Part shown: positions 23,705 to 35,722 of the stretch, piece after piece
Position numbering within the stretch: position 1 is the first letter of the stretch
Layout of the letters: every line of letters starts with the position of its first letter
NCBI GenBank assembly: GCA_015832175.1
Contig: WJXW01000005.1
Location: forward strand, 682,001-746,000
Length of the DNA stretch: 64,000 nt
DNA from: Paraphaeosphaeria minitans
Taxonomy: Eukaryota > Ascomycota > Dothideomycetes > Pleosporales > Didymosphaeriaceae
Reading direction: 5' to 3'
Notes under the pieces: model-generated
Told to the model about the DNA's origin: nothing
The model's input: only the letters and a program-made list of their open reading frames with translations
Database searches by the model: none
Translations under genes and position numbers: made by a program

Positions 23705-24280
23705 TAGGTAGTATAGTATTTTAAGTAATTAAGGGGGTTGTTTAAAGATTAAGCGCTCTATCTATACTAAGAATATATTATTTATATGTTGTGTAGGTGG
23801 AGAGCACACAAAGACTAAAATAATATTAACACTATATAGCCCTACTACCCTATATTACAAAAGGCTACATTAAATAGAAGGCGTAGAAGTCTTATAATAA
23901 ATAACACGTATAATGCGTTTACAATATACGCTATTTACTTATAATATACTATTATTACGTATATAATACGTACCCCTATAAACACTCTTTTCTTTTCCTA
24001 TAGGGTAAGGTTTTTATTAAGGCTATAGTATGCTACAAAGGACTACAGCTAGAGGGGGAGGTTCTATAATAAGTAGATTATAATATTATTATAGTGTTGT
24101 AGTATCTAGCGCTAAGGCCTTATAGAGGGTCTGTACGCTAAGTAAGCTAGCTATATAAAACCTATACTGCGCGTTAACTCTATATAACATAAGTATTATT
24201 TTATTAATATTACTAGAGTTATCTTTTTACTATTCTTCCTAGTGTGAAGCAAGTACTATTGCCTATAACTAGGCCTTACA
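23705..24280. other. unassigned AT-rich spacer
   Basis: No coding frame, LTR pair or repeat could be identified. It holds a G-rich run (AGAGGGGGAGG at about 24051) and some TATA-rich segments, and it ends where Gypsy-1 homology starts at 24281. It could contain a solo LTR of a family seen only once here. Confidence 0.4.
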
Positions 24281-25521
24281 GCCTAGGTGTCTATATATAG
24301 GATTATTATGGTATTATTAGATAATCTTATTCTATAGATGTTCTAGAACTTCTTAGTTAATTACTAAAAATTAATTTAGTTTTACTATTAGTTTTAGAGA
24401 TTTATCTTTACCTTTGCAAAGAATTATAGAGAAGGTTTTTGCCTTTTCTTCTACTAGATTACTTTGTTAGCTAAGAGCGTCTGCTCTGCTATTTTTTTTT
24501 CTAGCTATATAGATAATTTTAAACTTATACTATGTAGTAGTCTATAACTATCTTTATTATTATAGCGTAATTTCTTTTATTATTGTAAACCTTAGAAGGT
24601 TCTTATAATCTATATAGATTTCTAGTGTTAAGTAACTAAGCGCGTAAACCCTCTAGTACTTTAAGGCTTTTATAATAGCGTAGAGTTCTTTATTATATAT
24701 ATTATATCGTGTTTTAGCGTTATTAAATTTGCATGAGTAGTAGGTAATTAGGTACTATTTACCATTATGTTCTTATTTAGTGTAGGCGTCTAGCGCAAAA
24801 TTGCTTCTATTTTAAAGCGTAGTGGTTTAATACTTCTAAAATAAATAAGGATAGGTTTTATAATATATACTATTTTAAGGAGTTAGAATATTATTCTGCA
24901 CTTATTTATCTATTTAAAGGGTACGTCCTTATTTATAAAATTTATTAAAGGTATTATAACCTTTACGTAATTTTAGATAAATTATTAGTTTAATGTATAG
25001 AATTCTAAGAATTCTTAGATGTTCTTAGCTATCTTTAGTATTGGCTAGTTCTTGATATATTTAATTTTACTTAGTGCTATCTTAATTCCTTCTATAGTAA
25101 TAATGTGTTCTAGGAATTTAAGTTATTTAATGTTAAACTTACATTTCTTAAGTTTAATATAAAGGTATACTTTGTCTAGTGCTTCTAGTACTGTTTATAT
25201 ATACTTAGTATAGTCTAATTTATTTTTAGAATAGACCAGGATATTGTCTATATAAGTAATAATAGATATGTCTAGATATTCGCGGAGTACGTTATTAATA
25301 AGTGCTATAAAAGCTACTAGTGCGTTTATAAGTCTAAAATATATAACCTTATATTTAAATAGTCTGTAGCGTAATTAAAATACTATTTTCTATTCTTTAC
25401 CTTTCTTAATTTATATAAGGTAGTAACTATTTCTTAGATTTGTTATTGTAAATATCTTAGCTTAAGATAGTTAATCTTATAATTGTATAATATTTAGTAG
25501 TCCATATTAATTCTTTATTAT
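24281..25521 (-). mobile_element. Gypsy-1f, internal fragment
   Basis: Matches Gypsy-1a from about 6258 to 7505 on the same strand: the start of integrase, all of RNase H and most of RT. Both ends are abrupt. The left end joins unassigned sequence. The right end stops in TTCTTTATTAT, directly against LTR-3. The missing continuation (ATTAAGTTATTAG in other copies) is not found beyond the other LTR-3, so this is not a simple interrupted element. Confidence 0.85.
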
Positions 25522-25759
25522 TATTAGTTTGGCTTAATCTACAATTAAGCATTTAAGGGTTCATAGTATACTATTATATAAAGAGTAAGAAGTAGGTTTA
25601 ATTAATTACGCCTAGTCTATCGTACAAAGGGGCACTAAGGACCTTATAAAGTCTCTATCTCTTAGCGCTAACCTAAGTAGTGGGTCCTTGTGCGGGTCCC
25701 TACAGGTAGGTAGGCCCCTATTTTACTTAGTGCTATTTATATAATAAACTATATAGACA
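25522..25759. repeat. LTR-3, left copy (about 238 bp)
   Basis: Begins TATTAGTTTGGC and ends ACTATATAGACA; pairs in direct orientation with 39055-39292 at equal length. It contains a plus-strand TATA-like stretch (around 25611) and AATAAA near the end (25744). If the end is set 4 bp earlier, both copies are 234 bp. The flanks (ATTAT on the left, GGTAT after the right copy) do not form a duplication. Confidence 0.75.
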
Positions 25760-27050
25760 CTAGCAACTTTGCTTTTGTGTGATAGCTTATATCTATTATA
25801 CACTTCCCTTTCCTATCCTTTTCTATCTATATAGTTGGCCTTCCCCTATTAGAATAGGTTATAAAGTAGGTGTAGTGTTACTGTGCAGTAGAGGTCCTGT
25901 TTACACCTACTCTTATATAAATAGGTAGTAACAGCTACCTACTTAGTTCTTACTTTACCCCCTTATGTAGTAGTAGAGCTGTATTATATAATAAGGCTTT
26001 TTTTAGGTATATACCTTATGCGTAAATAGAAGGTAAAGTGTTAAGTGATATAATACTTAGCGCTAAGTCTTAGTAAGTAGGTATGAAAAGATGTCTCTTA
26101 GCTCTTTTAAACTTTTTCTCTTTTATCCTACTTTAATATATATATACCTTCCTCCCTTTTTACCTTATTCTTTTTAGTGTCCTAGTGTCTAGTAGCTAGT
26201 GTTTTACTACTAGTGAATATATATAGCTTTTTTATATAATGCTGATTTTTAATAAGATATACATATATATATACTTACCCTTACTATTATATAATAGCTA
26301 ATAACACTATTAGTTTATTAGGCGCTAGTGCCTTTACTGCTAGTGTCTTTATACTAGTTATTATAGGCTAGACTAGATTTTGTATCTAGGTTAACCTCTT
26401 TACTAGTTTACCTAGTATAAAGGCATTATATAGAGCCTAGCAGTAGACGTATAACAAATCCTCTAGAGTATTTTTATTTTATCGTATAATGCTAATAGGT
26501 ATAGGACAAAGAGGCTAGGGTGGCCTAGATACCCTCCTAGAATATTATTGTGCAAATCCTAGTTAGTATAAACCTTTAGCGGTAGGCTACTTATATTATA
26601 TAATATAAAGAATATTAGTAAGTAGTGCTTATTTAGTCGCATAGCTAAGTTTAGAATAGGCCTTATACTAACTTATACAGCACTACTAATACTAGTAATT
26701 AGGTGTTTCTAGATTATTGTGCAATCCTAAGCTATAAGTCTAGATTATATAGTGCCTATATATAAAAGTCGCATAGTGCTTATTATAAGCATTGTGTATA
26801 AGGGGGGGTAAATCTCTTTATCGCATAAAGGGGTAGGTGGGCCTAGTCTTTAGATATCTAAAATATTAATGCAGAAAATATATTCTTTGATATTTTTATA
26901 TAATCTTCTATAATATGTTCCCTCTTTTATAATAAAACTATAATATTAAATTAGTAGTAGGTCTATACAGCCTAAAAATAAATGTGTCTATACAAAGTTA
27001 TAGTAAGTTAGACAGAAAAAGATTTTTTTTTAAAAATAGTAAGTAAAATA
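25760..27050. other. non-coding stretch between LTR-3 and Copia-2 RNase H
   Basis: About 1.3 kb with no readable domain on either strand. Short repeated motifs occur: ATTATTGTGCAA at about 26545 and 26715, and GTCGCATAG at about 26637 and 26769. If the LTR-3 pair bounds Copia-2, this is the region between RNase H and the 3' LTR, comparable in size to the accessory region of Copia-1. Confidence 0.4.
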
Positions 27051-29061
27051 ACAAAAGAAATATTACACAGTAGAGTACTTACTCTATTGTATAGTCCTTA
27101 TTAACTCTATCTACTAAAGCCTTAACAGTAATATATAGTTTATTTATTAAGATTAGTATTTAGAGTGCCTAGTTAGGTGCTTTCTTTGTATAAGCATTAG
27201 TAGGATTATCTTTGCTATTAATCCACCTAATCTCTATAATTTCTTATTTTTCGTACAACTCCCTAATTAACATAATATTAATTATAAGGCGTTTTTTGTT
27301 TCTAGTGCCTAGTTGTATAAGGCATTTGTATAGGGATTTCAAGTTAGTATAGACTATAATAGAAATTAGGGGAATCTAAAGTGTTTATATAATCTATTAG
27401 AGTGTTATACTTAATGTAATTGTATTATTAAAACCGCCTACTAGACTGTATAATTTGCTTACTAGAACACTTCTAGTTACTTTTTTACACTTTACTAAGT
27501 TCTAGTAAATAATATTACTATAGATCTTAAAGTCCTAAGTTATTATATAATGTTCCTCTGCTAGTATAATAACAAAGCTAAGCTATAAGCTTAGGTCTCT
27601 ATTATTAGCAAAAGAGCTATTTATAAAGATAAACAGCTTCGTGCAACTTAGGTTAAGTAGAATAAATTTCAGTTCTCTTTATATATTCTAAATTTACTAG
27701 TTTAAACGTATATTTAGTGCCTTAATATCTTTTTCTATTAGTATTGTTATTTGCGCAGTAATAGATAGGTTAAATATTACTTCTAGTTAGTAAACTAAAG
27801 AGATATATGCACCTCTTACTTATTATATAATATATTAGTATCTAGCGTCTTTGTCCTAGGGATTAATTATATAAAGGCTTTCAGCCTGTCCCTTCTATTC
27901 TAGGGTAACAACACCCTAGATAAGTTAGATTTTACCTCTATTAAACCTAATTACCCTATTTTATATTAAGACGCTTCTGTCCTTTATATAAAACTTTATA
28001 GTATAGAGCTACTCCTCTTCTTATTATATAAAGCTTTCTATAACCACACTAAAGGTGTTATTAGTCTAGAGTCTAGTAATACTAAACATCTTAGGTCCCT
28101 TATCTATAATAAGTAGGCATAGGTCGTACGTTAATACATATATCTATAGTTTCTCTTTATAGTAGTTGTAGTATGTCTTAAACCAGTAGAGACCTAATTC
28201 TACTATGCTATACAAAGGTTATACAACTTACAGAATTATGTTTAGTAAAAAGAAATTGCGCATTTCTACTAGTAGTTAGGCGTATAATATACAAAGGAGT
28301 TTATTAGTAAACTACACATAGGCCTAAATAATATCCCTAAGCTTAATATACATATTGTATAACTAAATTAGTGTTACTAAAAGAGCTAATAGTAACCTCT
28401 AGCTTATATACTAAATAGTAGGAAATTATATAAAGATCTCCTCTTTTTTTTATCTAAATAGCTAGCAAAAACAAGTCTTAATTTCTTATATAGTTAGGTT
28501 ATCCTACCTTTAATCTCTTGTACAAGACGTAGGTTAAAAATATAGCTAGATTGTTTATTAGGGTTATATAATAAGATTTTAAAAGTGCTATTAGTAATAA
28601 GGGTATTTATTCCTACTACATCTAATTCTTTAAAGGGCTAGCTAGATGTCGTAATAACACTATCTACACAAAGCTTTAGTGTAATCTTAAAGTTATTTTT
28701 TTCTTTTTAGGTAATAAACTAGGTATTTAGTCTTCCTAATCTTTATTAAGCTTTACCTAATTATATAACTATAGTAGTTTAGTCCTTCCTAGGTCTTCCC
28801 CTTAGCCTTAGCTTTAGGGCTTTAATTCGTGCGGGCATAGGAGTATCTATATCCTATAGTTCCTATGTACTGTCTTTAGTTGCGCGATAGTATAGTTTAA
28901 CCTATATATAGCGCAGTTTTAGAGGTCTATTTTTAAGCTCTAGGATAACGTCTCTTCCTTTAATACTTTTAATCTTATATAGTCTTTACTATCCTTTTTT
29001 TTCTCTCTAGGCTATAACTTCTAAGCTAAGTAAGAGTGTAAGGGTTTTATATAATAATAGA
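27051..29061 (-). pseudogene. Copia-2 RNase H and reverse transcriptase remnant
   Basis: Minus-strand copia relic. RNase H is about 27330-27700, with SSFANNRDLSLQLSFVII and then a KCKKVTRSVLVSKLYSL helix near 27470-27510, and VYTNLKSLYKCL (family YTDSKSLYD) near 27310-27350. RT lies to its right, with LQTNNTFS near 28060-28080 (family QTDDT, used in some fungal copia lineages where others have YVDD). The copy is cut at 29061 by Gypsy-1b and continues at 35723. Stops are at ancestral W/Q codons. Confidence 0.75.
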
Positions 29062-29492
29062 TATTAAATCCAAGAGGGTAGCTAGTTCTAAAGGGTTAAG
29101 GTTAGTTCTCAGGCAGGAGTACTTACAGAAGGTGGAAGGTCTTATTAATATAATAGTATCTTGTAAAGTGTAATAAGTTAATAATTTAGTCTACTACAAT
29201 CTAAATAATAGATTAATAAACAGATTAAATATAAGTATAGAGAGTCTATCCTTGCGTTCCTATATACTAAGCAAAGTCCGCTCTATAGGGAGCGCTTTAT
29301 AGAGAGCGCTCTATAGAGAGCGGTTACATGTATTATACTCTAGTATAGGGTAATTAAGCGCTCTATAGAGAGCAGTTACATAACTCCTTTATTTAAGGCG
29401 TAGCTAGTATTAAATCCCCGCTTAATCCTTACTACGCGCTTACTAGGTATAAAACTAGCTTCTCGCTATTATATAGATTTTAGATCCTAATA
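29062..29492 (-). repeat. Gypsy-1b 3' LTR (431 bp)
   Basis: TATTAAATCC...CCTAATA; adjacent to the polypurine tract at 29493-29508. Confidence 0.93.
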
Positions 29493-29602
29493 TTATCCCC
29501 TCTCTTTTATAGATTTGTCCTAAATTATATATTTAGATCTTAGCTATTGTTACGTAAGCTGTTCTACTAACCCTACTTACTATAAGTACGTGTGTTAGCA
29601 TT

Positions 29603-30082
29603 ATGCCTAGCAACTCTACTATTTAGAAATATTAATTATATCGCAAGATCTAAGAAGCTAATATTATTATAGAGAATCTTTGTATTAACTATAGTTTAAA
29701 AGGTTCTATTTACTACGTTATACTAGATTTAGGTTTAAAGTATTCTAAATGTGTTCACTTAGGTTTTCCTTATATAAATATAAGTTAGTTATCGCTAGAT
29801 AAGACTCGCGAGAAGTATAAGAAGAAAGTTAAAAAGGATAACAAGGCGTTGTCTCTCTTAATAGTGCGGTTGTTACAAAATAAAAAGATACTAGCTTAGG
29901 CTAAAGAGCGTGCTTATAAGAAGATATTATATTTAGCTATAGAAATAACTGTAGATAGTAAGAACATAAATACAGATACTATTAATTACCCTACTACTAC
30001 AGTAACTGTTAGTTACTCTATAGTAATATAGTTAACACTTAACATAGTGGATACTATAGCGTTAGTACTATAATTCTCCTAG
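29603..30082 (+). pseudogene. antisense accessory gene of Gypsy-1, copy b
   Basis: The ATG is intact at 29603-29605 (ATG CCT AGC AAC), and TAG at 30080-30082 closes a 480-bp frame of the same length as copies a and e. The CSKC region has decayed here (TATTCT replacing the first Cys codon), and Trp/Gln codons are now stops. Position relative to chromodomain and LTR is the same as in the other copies. Confidence 0.6.
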
Positions 30083-33000
30083 GTATATTTGTGTTTTTAA
30101 TAGAATTCTTTAATGTTTTTCTAACAGTTTCCTAGATTGTTTTTTAGTTCCTAAGTGTTTTTGCTATGTGGGTAACTTTTCCACTTAATAAGGTATATGT
30201 TGTTATGCTAATTATATTCTAGAATTCTTTTAACCTTAAATTTATTTTCCTCCTTAGTCTAGTAGTAGAAGGTGGTTTTAACTGGTGTATTAGGGTCTGC
30301 TAGTTCTAGTAGTAATACGTAGAATACTAGGTGTATCTTTGCATCTAGCAGTAGTTCTAACTTATAGTTCACTAGTAATATTTGCTCGCAAATGTAAAAT
30401 AGTCTAATCTTAATATAATCTAGTTTCTTATGTTTTTTCTTCTAAGTTTAAAGGTTCTTTATAAGTAGATATGCTTTATCCTCCTTCTTTAGCTAAGGTG
30501 CAATTTTTCGTTTTTTATTTTAATATAAATTTAATTGCTACTAAGCTTTTTTAAGGTTCTCTTAGAGTTATTAGTGTATTTTCTTTATATTTTCTACTAT
30601 ATCTATGGCTTCTTTTGCGTTAATTATTGTAGGAAATTGTTAATTAAAGAGATATAGGTGTCTTCTATAGTTTACATAGAATAGTGTATGTCCTAATACT
30701 ACTGATATTTTGTTATTATAGGCTAACTATGCTATAAGTAGTAATAAAATCTAGTTATTCTTCTAACTATTGTAGTAGATGCGTAGGTACGTTTCTATAC
30801 TTTAGTTTGTACGTTCTGTCTGTCTGTCTATTTATAGATAGTAAGCTGTTAATAGCTTTCTTTTTATTCTAAGCAGGGCTATAAGCGTTGTCTAGTAATT
30901 TAATATAAAGAGCTTGTCTCTATCGCTAATAATTATTTTTAGAATTCTGTAATATCTAATTAGTTAGTCTAGAATAAAAAAAGCGAGTTCTTTTACTGTT
31001 ATTCTTTTAAAGCATAGAATAAGCTTAACATACTTAGTTAGTTAGCAGACTACTACTAGTATACTGTTGTGTTTAATTCCTATTATTAGATCCTTAGAGT
31101 TTAGAATTCCTATAACAAAATTCATAGTAATATCTTCCTATAGTGCTATTAGTATTCTAATTACTTACATCTCTCTATATTTAAGATATATACTGTGTTT
31201 ATTTCTCTAGCATTCTGCACATTTGCGGATATAAGTTATTATAGCTTCCTTAATTCCTTTAAAGGTGTAATTCCTTTAGATAAGTTCTATTATCTTTGTA
31301 ATATCTAGGTGTCCGTATATAGGGTTATCGTAATATTGTTAAATAATCTTAGTCTGTAGATGTTCTAGAACTTCTTAGTTAATTACTAAAAGTTAATTTA
31401 GTTCTACTATTAGTTCTAGAGATCTATCTTTAGCTTTACAAAGCATTATAGAGAAGGTTTTTACTTTTTCTCCTATTAGATCACTTTATTAGCTAAGAGC
31501 GTTTACTCTGCTATTTTCTTTTCTAGCTATATAGATAATTTTAAACTTGTACTACCTAGTAGTCTATAACTATCTTTGTTGTTATAGCGTAAGTTCTTTT
31601 ATCGTTATAAACCTTAGAAGGTTCTTATAATCTATATAGATTTCTAGCATTAAGTAACTAAGCGTATAGATCCTCTAGTGCTTTAAAGCTTTAATAATAG
31701 CGTAGAGTTCTTTATTATATACGTTGTATTGTGTTTTAGCGTTATTAAATTTGTATAAGTAGTAGGTAATTAGGTGCTATTTACTATTATATTCTTATTT
31801 AGCGTAGGCGCCTAGCGTAAGATTGCTAGCGTCTGTTTTAAAGCGTAGTAGTTTATTACTTCTAAAATAAATAAAGATAGGTTCTATAATACATACTATT
31901 TTAAGGAGTTGGAATAACATTCTATCCTTATCTGTCTATTTAAAGGGTACGTCCTTCTTTATAAGATTTATTAAAGGTATTATAACCTTTACGTAATTTT
32001 AGATAAATTGTTAGTTAAATCCACAAAATTCTAAGAATTTTTAGATATTCTTAGCTGTCTTTAGTATTGGCTAGTTTTTAATATATTTAACTTTACTTAG
32101 TGCTATCTTAATTCCTTCTATAGTAACAATATGTCCTAGAAATTTAAGTTATTTAACGTTAAACTTACATTTCTTAAGTTTAATGCAAAGGTATACTTTA
32201 TCTAGTGCTTTTAGTACTATTTGTATATGCTTAGTGTGGTCTGATTTGTTTTTAAAAAGACGAGAATATTGTCTATATACGCAATAACGAATATGTCTAG
32301 ATATTCACAAAGTATGTTGTTAATAAGTGCTATAAAAGCTGCTAGTGCGTTTATAAGTCTAAAAGGTATAACTTTGTATTTAAATAGTCTATAGCGTAAT
32401 TAAAACGCTGTTTTCTATTCTTCACCTTTCTTAATTTATATAAGGTGGTAACTGTCTCTTAGATCTATTATCGTAAATATCTTAGCTTAAGATAGTTAAT
32501 CTCGTGACTCTATAATATTTAGTAGTAGATATTAGTTCTTTATTATTATGTTATTAAGTTATTAGTAGTTAACGTATAGTCTGTCTAATCTATCCTTTTT
32601 CTTAATAAATATAAAAGGGCTTACTACTAGTAACTTTAATAGTTATATATATCCTTTCTTAAAGTTTATCTTAATAAAATTATGTTCTTTAAGGAGTTCT
32701 TCTCCTATCTTACTATATAGTAGTCTAAAGGGTAGCGTTTTCCCTTCTCCTAGGTCTATTGTAACATCCTAGGGTTAATATTTAGGTAGGTTTACTTTTC
32801 CTTCCTTCTCTATAAATATATATATCTATTTCCTATACTCTCTTAGTAAGGTAAAGGGTATACTATTGTCCTCCTTCTTACACTTCTTAACCTAGTAGTT
32901 CCTACTAGCGTCTACTAAGGTGTATTTCTGTTTTTTAACTATCTGTCGCAGTATTATATTGTTAATAACTCCCTTATCTACTATTATTTTTAGTTAATAC

Positions 33001-35260
33001 ATAGGCTTTGCTTATAATATATAATTATAGCGTTTAAATAATATTTTTTTTATACCCTAGTTAATCTACAAGTTATGTATTATTAACTAAAGTAATCCTA
33101 AGACTAACTTATACTTAAATTCTAGTAAGACATCTAAGGTAAGTTCCTCTCTATATTCTTAGACTATTATTGTAGTAGTGACCTCCTAGTATATCTAAGG
33201 TGTCTTAGGCATTAGGAATCTATTTGTAACATAAATAGTATAGAGTACTTTTTTCTTTAATATTATAAGTCCTACTTATCTTACTATCTAATAAGATATA
33301 AAGTTCCTTTCTACTCTTAAGTCTATAAGAGCTTAAGCCTATATTTCTTTAAGCTATACTAGTAGCTTAACTAATACTATGCTTACTATAGCATTTAATT
33401 TAATAAAGGCGTTTTCTTATCTAAGTTTAGGCCTAAAAAAGACATCTGTTTATATAGGTTACAGTTAAGCTTTAGTGCCTAGTATGCGTTTCTAAGCATC
33501 TGCTTCTATTATTATTCTTAAGTACGTAGCTTATATAGATTATCTTCTTCTTCTTCCTATAAGGATATTCTACTGTGTTTCCTCTTGCGGTCTTTACTAT
33601 TCCTATATACTAGTTAAATTAGTAGTTCTATTATTACTTCTTACGTAGGGCAGTTTACAAAGCTGTCTAAACATTTAGCTATATAGTAGTATTTACAGTC
33701 TTAGTTTAGATATATATACTAGTATAGTTATATATAGTTTCTATTAATAAGTATATTACAGCATTCGTTACCCTTTAGCGTGAGGTAAAGAAAGTATTTT
33801 ACTTATTATTTATCCTAGAGGTGTTTATCGTAAGCTGCGATAGAGTAGTCTGTCCACGTCTATTTACAGCGTAGTTTCCTTCTAGATTATTTTTTATTCT
33901 CCTCTTTCTCCACCTTGTGTTATACACATATTAGTTCTTCGCAATATGTCTATATATAGAATTAGTGTATAAGATTTTAGTAGTCTAGGTAGTACTTTAG
34001 TACGTAGTCTAATTTCTTATTTTTGTAAGGTTGCATTCCTTTTAGTGCCTAGTAGGGTTCTATGTAGTCCTAAACATTTAGTTTATACTTAGGTAATATA
34101 GGGTTATCTTCTTTCCGCCTACTTTATAGGTAAGGAGTAGAAGATCTTAGTATCTCTTCTACGTCTTCTATGTTGTAGTATACGTTAGAGTTATCTTCTA
34201 GATCTTCGTATAATTATAAGTTAGGTAAATCTAATTACTTACTTTATTCTAGTGTAACACGTTAGTAACTAAATAGCGTTGTAATAACTTCCTATTCTTT
34301 ATTAGGTTCTTAGTCCTTAATAGTTAGTATATTTAACTTAGTTTAATAGACTTTGTTCTTTAATCTATAGTTCCTAGCTATATAGCCTAGTTTGCTATAT
34401 ATAAAGTATTTATAGGTCTTAGTTATTAGTTATTAACTTCTACCTAAAACGCGTTTATTAGGCTGCTTAGGGCCTATTCTTCCTCCTTTTCCTTTGCTTA
34501 TATAGTTAAACTAGACATTTTCTATTAGTTTGTATCTCTAGTAGTTCCTTAGCTATTACTTTTAGACAATTCTAATAGGGTTCTTATAAACCACTTTTAC
34601 TAGTTGTCTAAAGCTTATTACTCTAGGATTTTAGTAGAGCTCCTATTATAGTAAAAACTATTCTCTATTAATCCTAATAGTTTCTTTATACAGTTCTTTA
34701 AGGTTAGTAATTCGCACACTACTACGTAAGAGTTCCTTATATAGTTTCTATTTAAGTCCTTATTTATACATATCCTAGAAAGATTTATTATCCTAGTTAA
34801 ACTACACAGCGTATTTATAAAACTTAGCTATATACTTAGCTACTAATTATTTCTAATTATAGTCTAAATCTTTGCTTTTATAATAGAGTCCTTATTAGTA
34901 ATTCTAAAGAGTTATTTAAGGCATTTCTTAAAATTATTATAATTTTTAATAATGTTAACTGTATTAGCGTGCTTATTTACGTAATTATTGTTATTATTAT
35001 TATAGTCTATTTCTAGGTACTTTTTAAAGTAGGGATAGATCTATAATCCTATATCTCCTTGCATATATATTACGGCAAAGATAACCTTTTTCTTATTTTT
35101 AAGAAGTTTATCTAAATTAAAGAAGTAGAGGTCTAACTAGAGAATCTAAACGTTAGTTTAAGATTGTTTGCTAAAGTAGAGATTAGGTTTATACGCTTTA
35201 CTACTATCCTTTATAGAAGTAATCTTAGTAGCACCTAAAGCTGTAAAAGAGGTAGAAGTT
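30083..35260 (-). pseudogene. Gypsy-1b gag-pol remnant
   Basis: Order on the minus strand: gag about 34300-35260 with knuckle near 34400, protease about 33040-33400 (ALIDL near 33310), RT about 32030-32620, RNase H about 31590-31850, integrase about 30740-31370, chromodomain about 30100-30240. Aligned by eye to Gypsy-1e; stops throughout. Confidence 0.83.
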
Positions 35261-35291
35261 TATAAAGTACTTATATTAAGGGTGTTTAAGA

Positions 35292-35722
35292 TGTTAAATC
35301 TAAGAGGGTAGCTAGTCCTAAAGGGTTAAAGTTAGTTCTTAGGCAGGAGTACTTATAGAAGGTAGAAGGTTTTATTAATATAATAGTATCTTGCGAAGTG
35401 TAATAAGTTAATAATTTAGTCTACTAGAATCTAAATAATAGATTAATAAACAAATTAAATATAAGTATAAAGAGTCTATTCTTGCGTTCCTATATACTAA
35501 GTAAAGTCTGCTCTGTAGGGAGCGCTCTATAGAGAGCGCTCTATAGAGAGTAGTCACGTGTGTTATACTCTAGTACAGAGCAATTAACCGCTCTGTGGAG
35601 AGTAGTTACGTAACTTCTTTATTTAAGGCGTAGCTGGTATTAAATCCCCGCTCAATCCTTACTACGCGCCCACTAGATACAAAACCGGCTTCCCGCTATT
35701 ATGTGGATTTTAGATCCTAACA
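35292..35722 (-). repeat. Gypsy-1b 5' LTR (431 bp)
   Basis: Keeps TGTTAAATC and CCTAACA ends, less altered than its partner at 29062. Confidence 0.93.

Larger units (their letters stand above)
29062..35722 (-). mobile_element. Gypsy-1b, complete but dead chromovirus
   Basis: 6661 bp, minus strand, LTRs 29062-29492 and 35292-35722 (431 bp each). The target duplication reads ATAGA on the left (29057-29061) and ATAGG on the right (35723-35727), one RIP transition apart. It sits in Copia-2 near the integrase/RT boundary. Internal order matches Gypsy-1a. A segment of about 600 bp (31801-32398) is almost identical to Gypsy-1c. Confidence 0.94.

Noticed and set aside
25522..25759. LTR-3 left copy as a host promoter or gene end
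   Set aside because: A direct-orientation partner of equal length exists at 39055-39292, so it is an LTR.
26800..26830. AAGGGGGGGTAAA as a plus-strand polypurine tract
   Set aside because: No LTR-like sequence with a partner begins after it, and the surrounding pol is on the minus strand.
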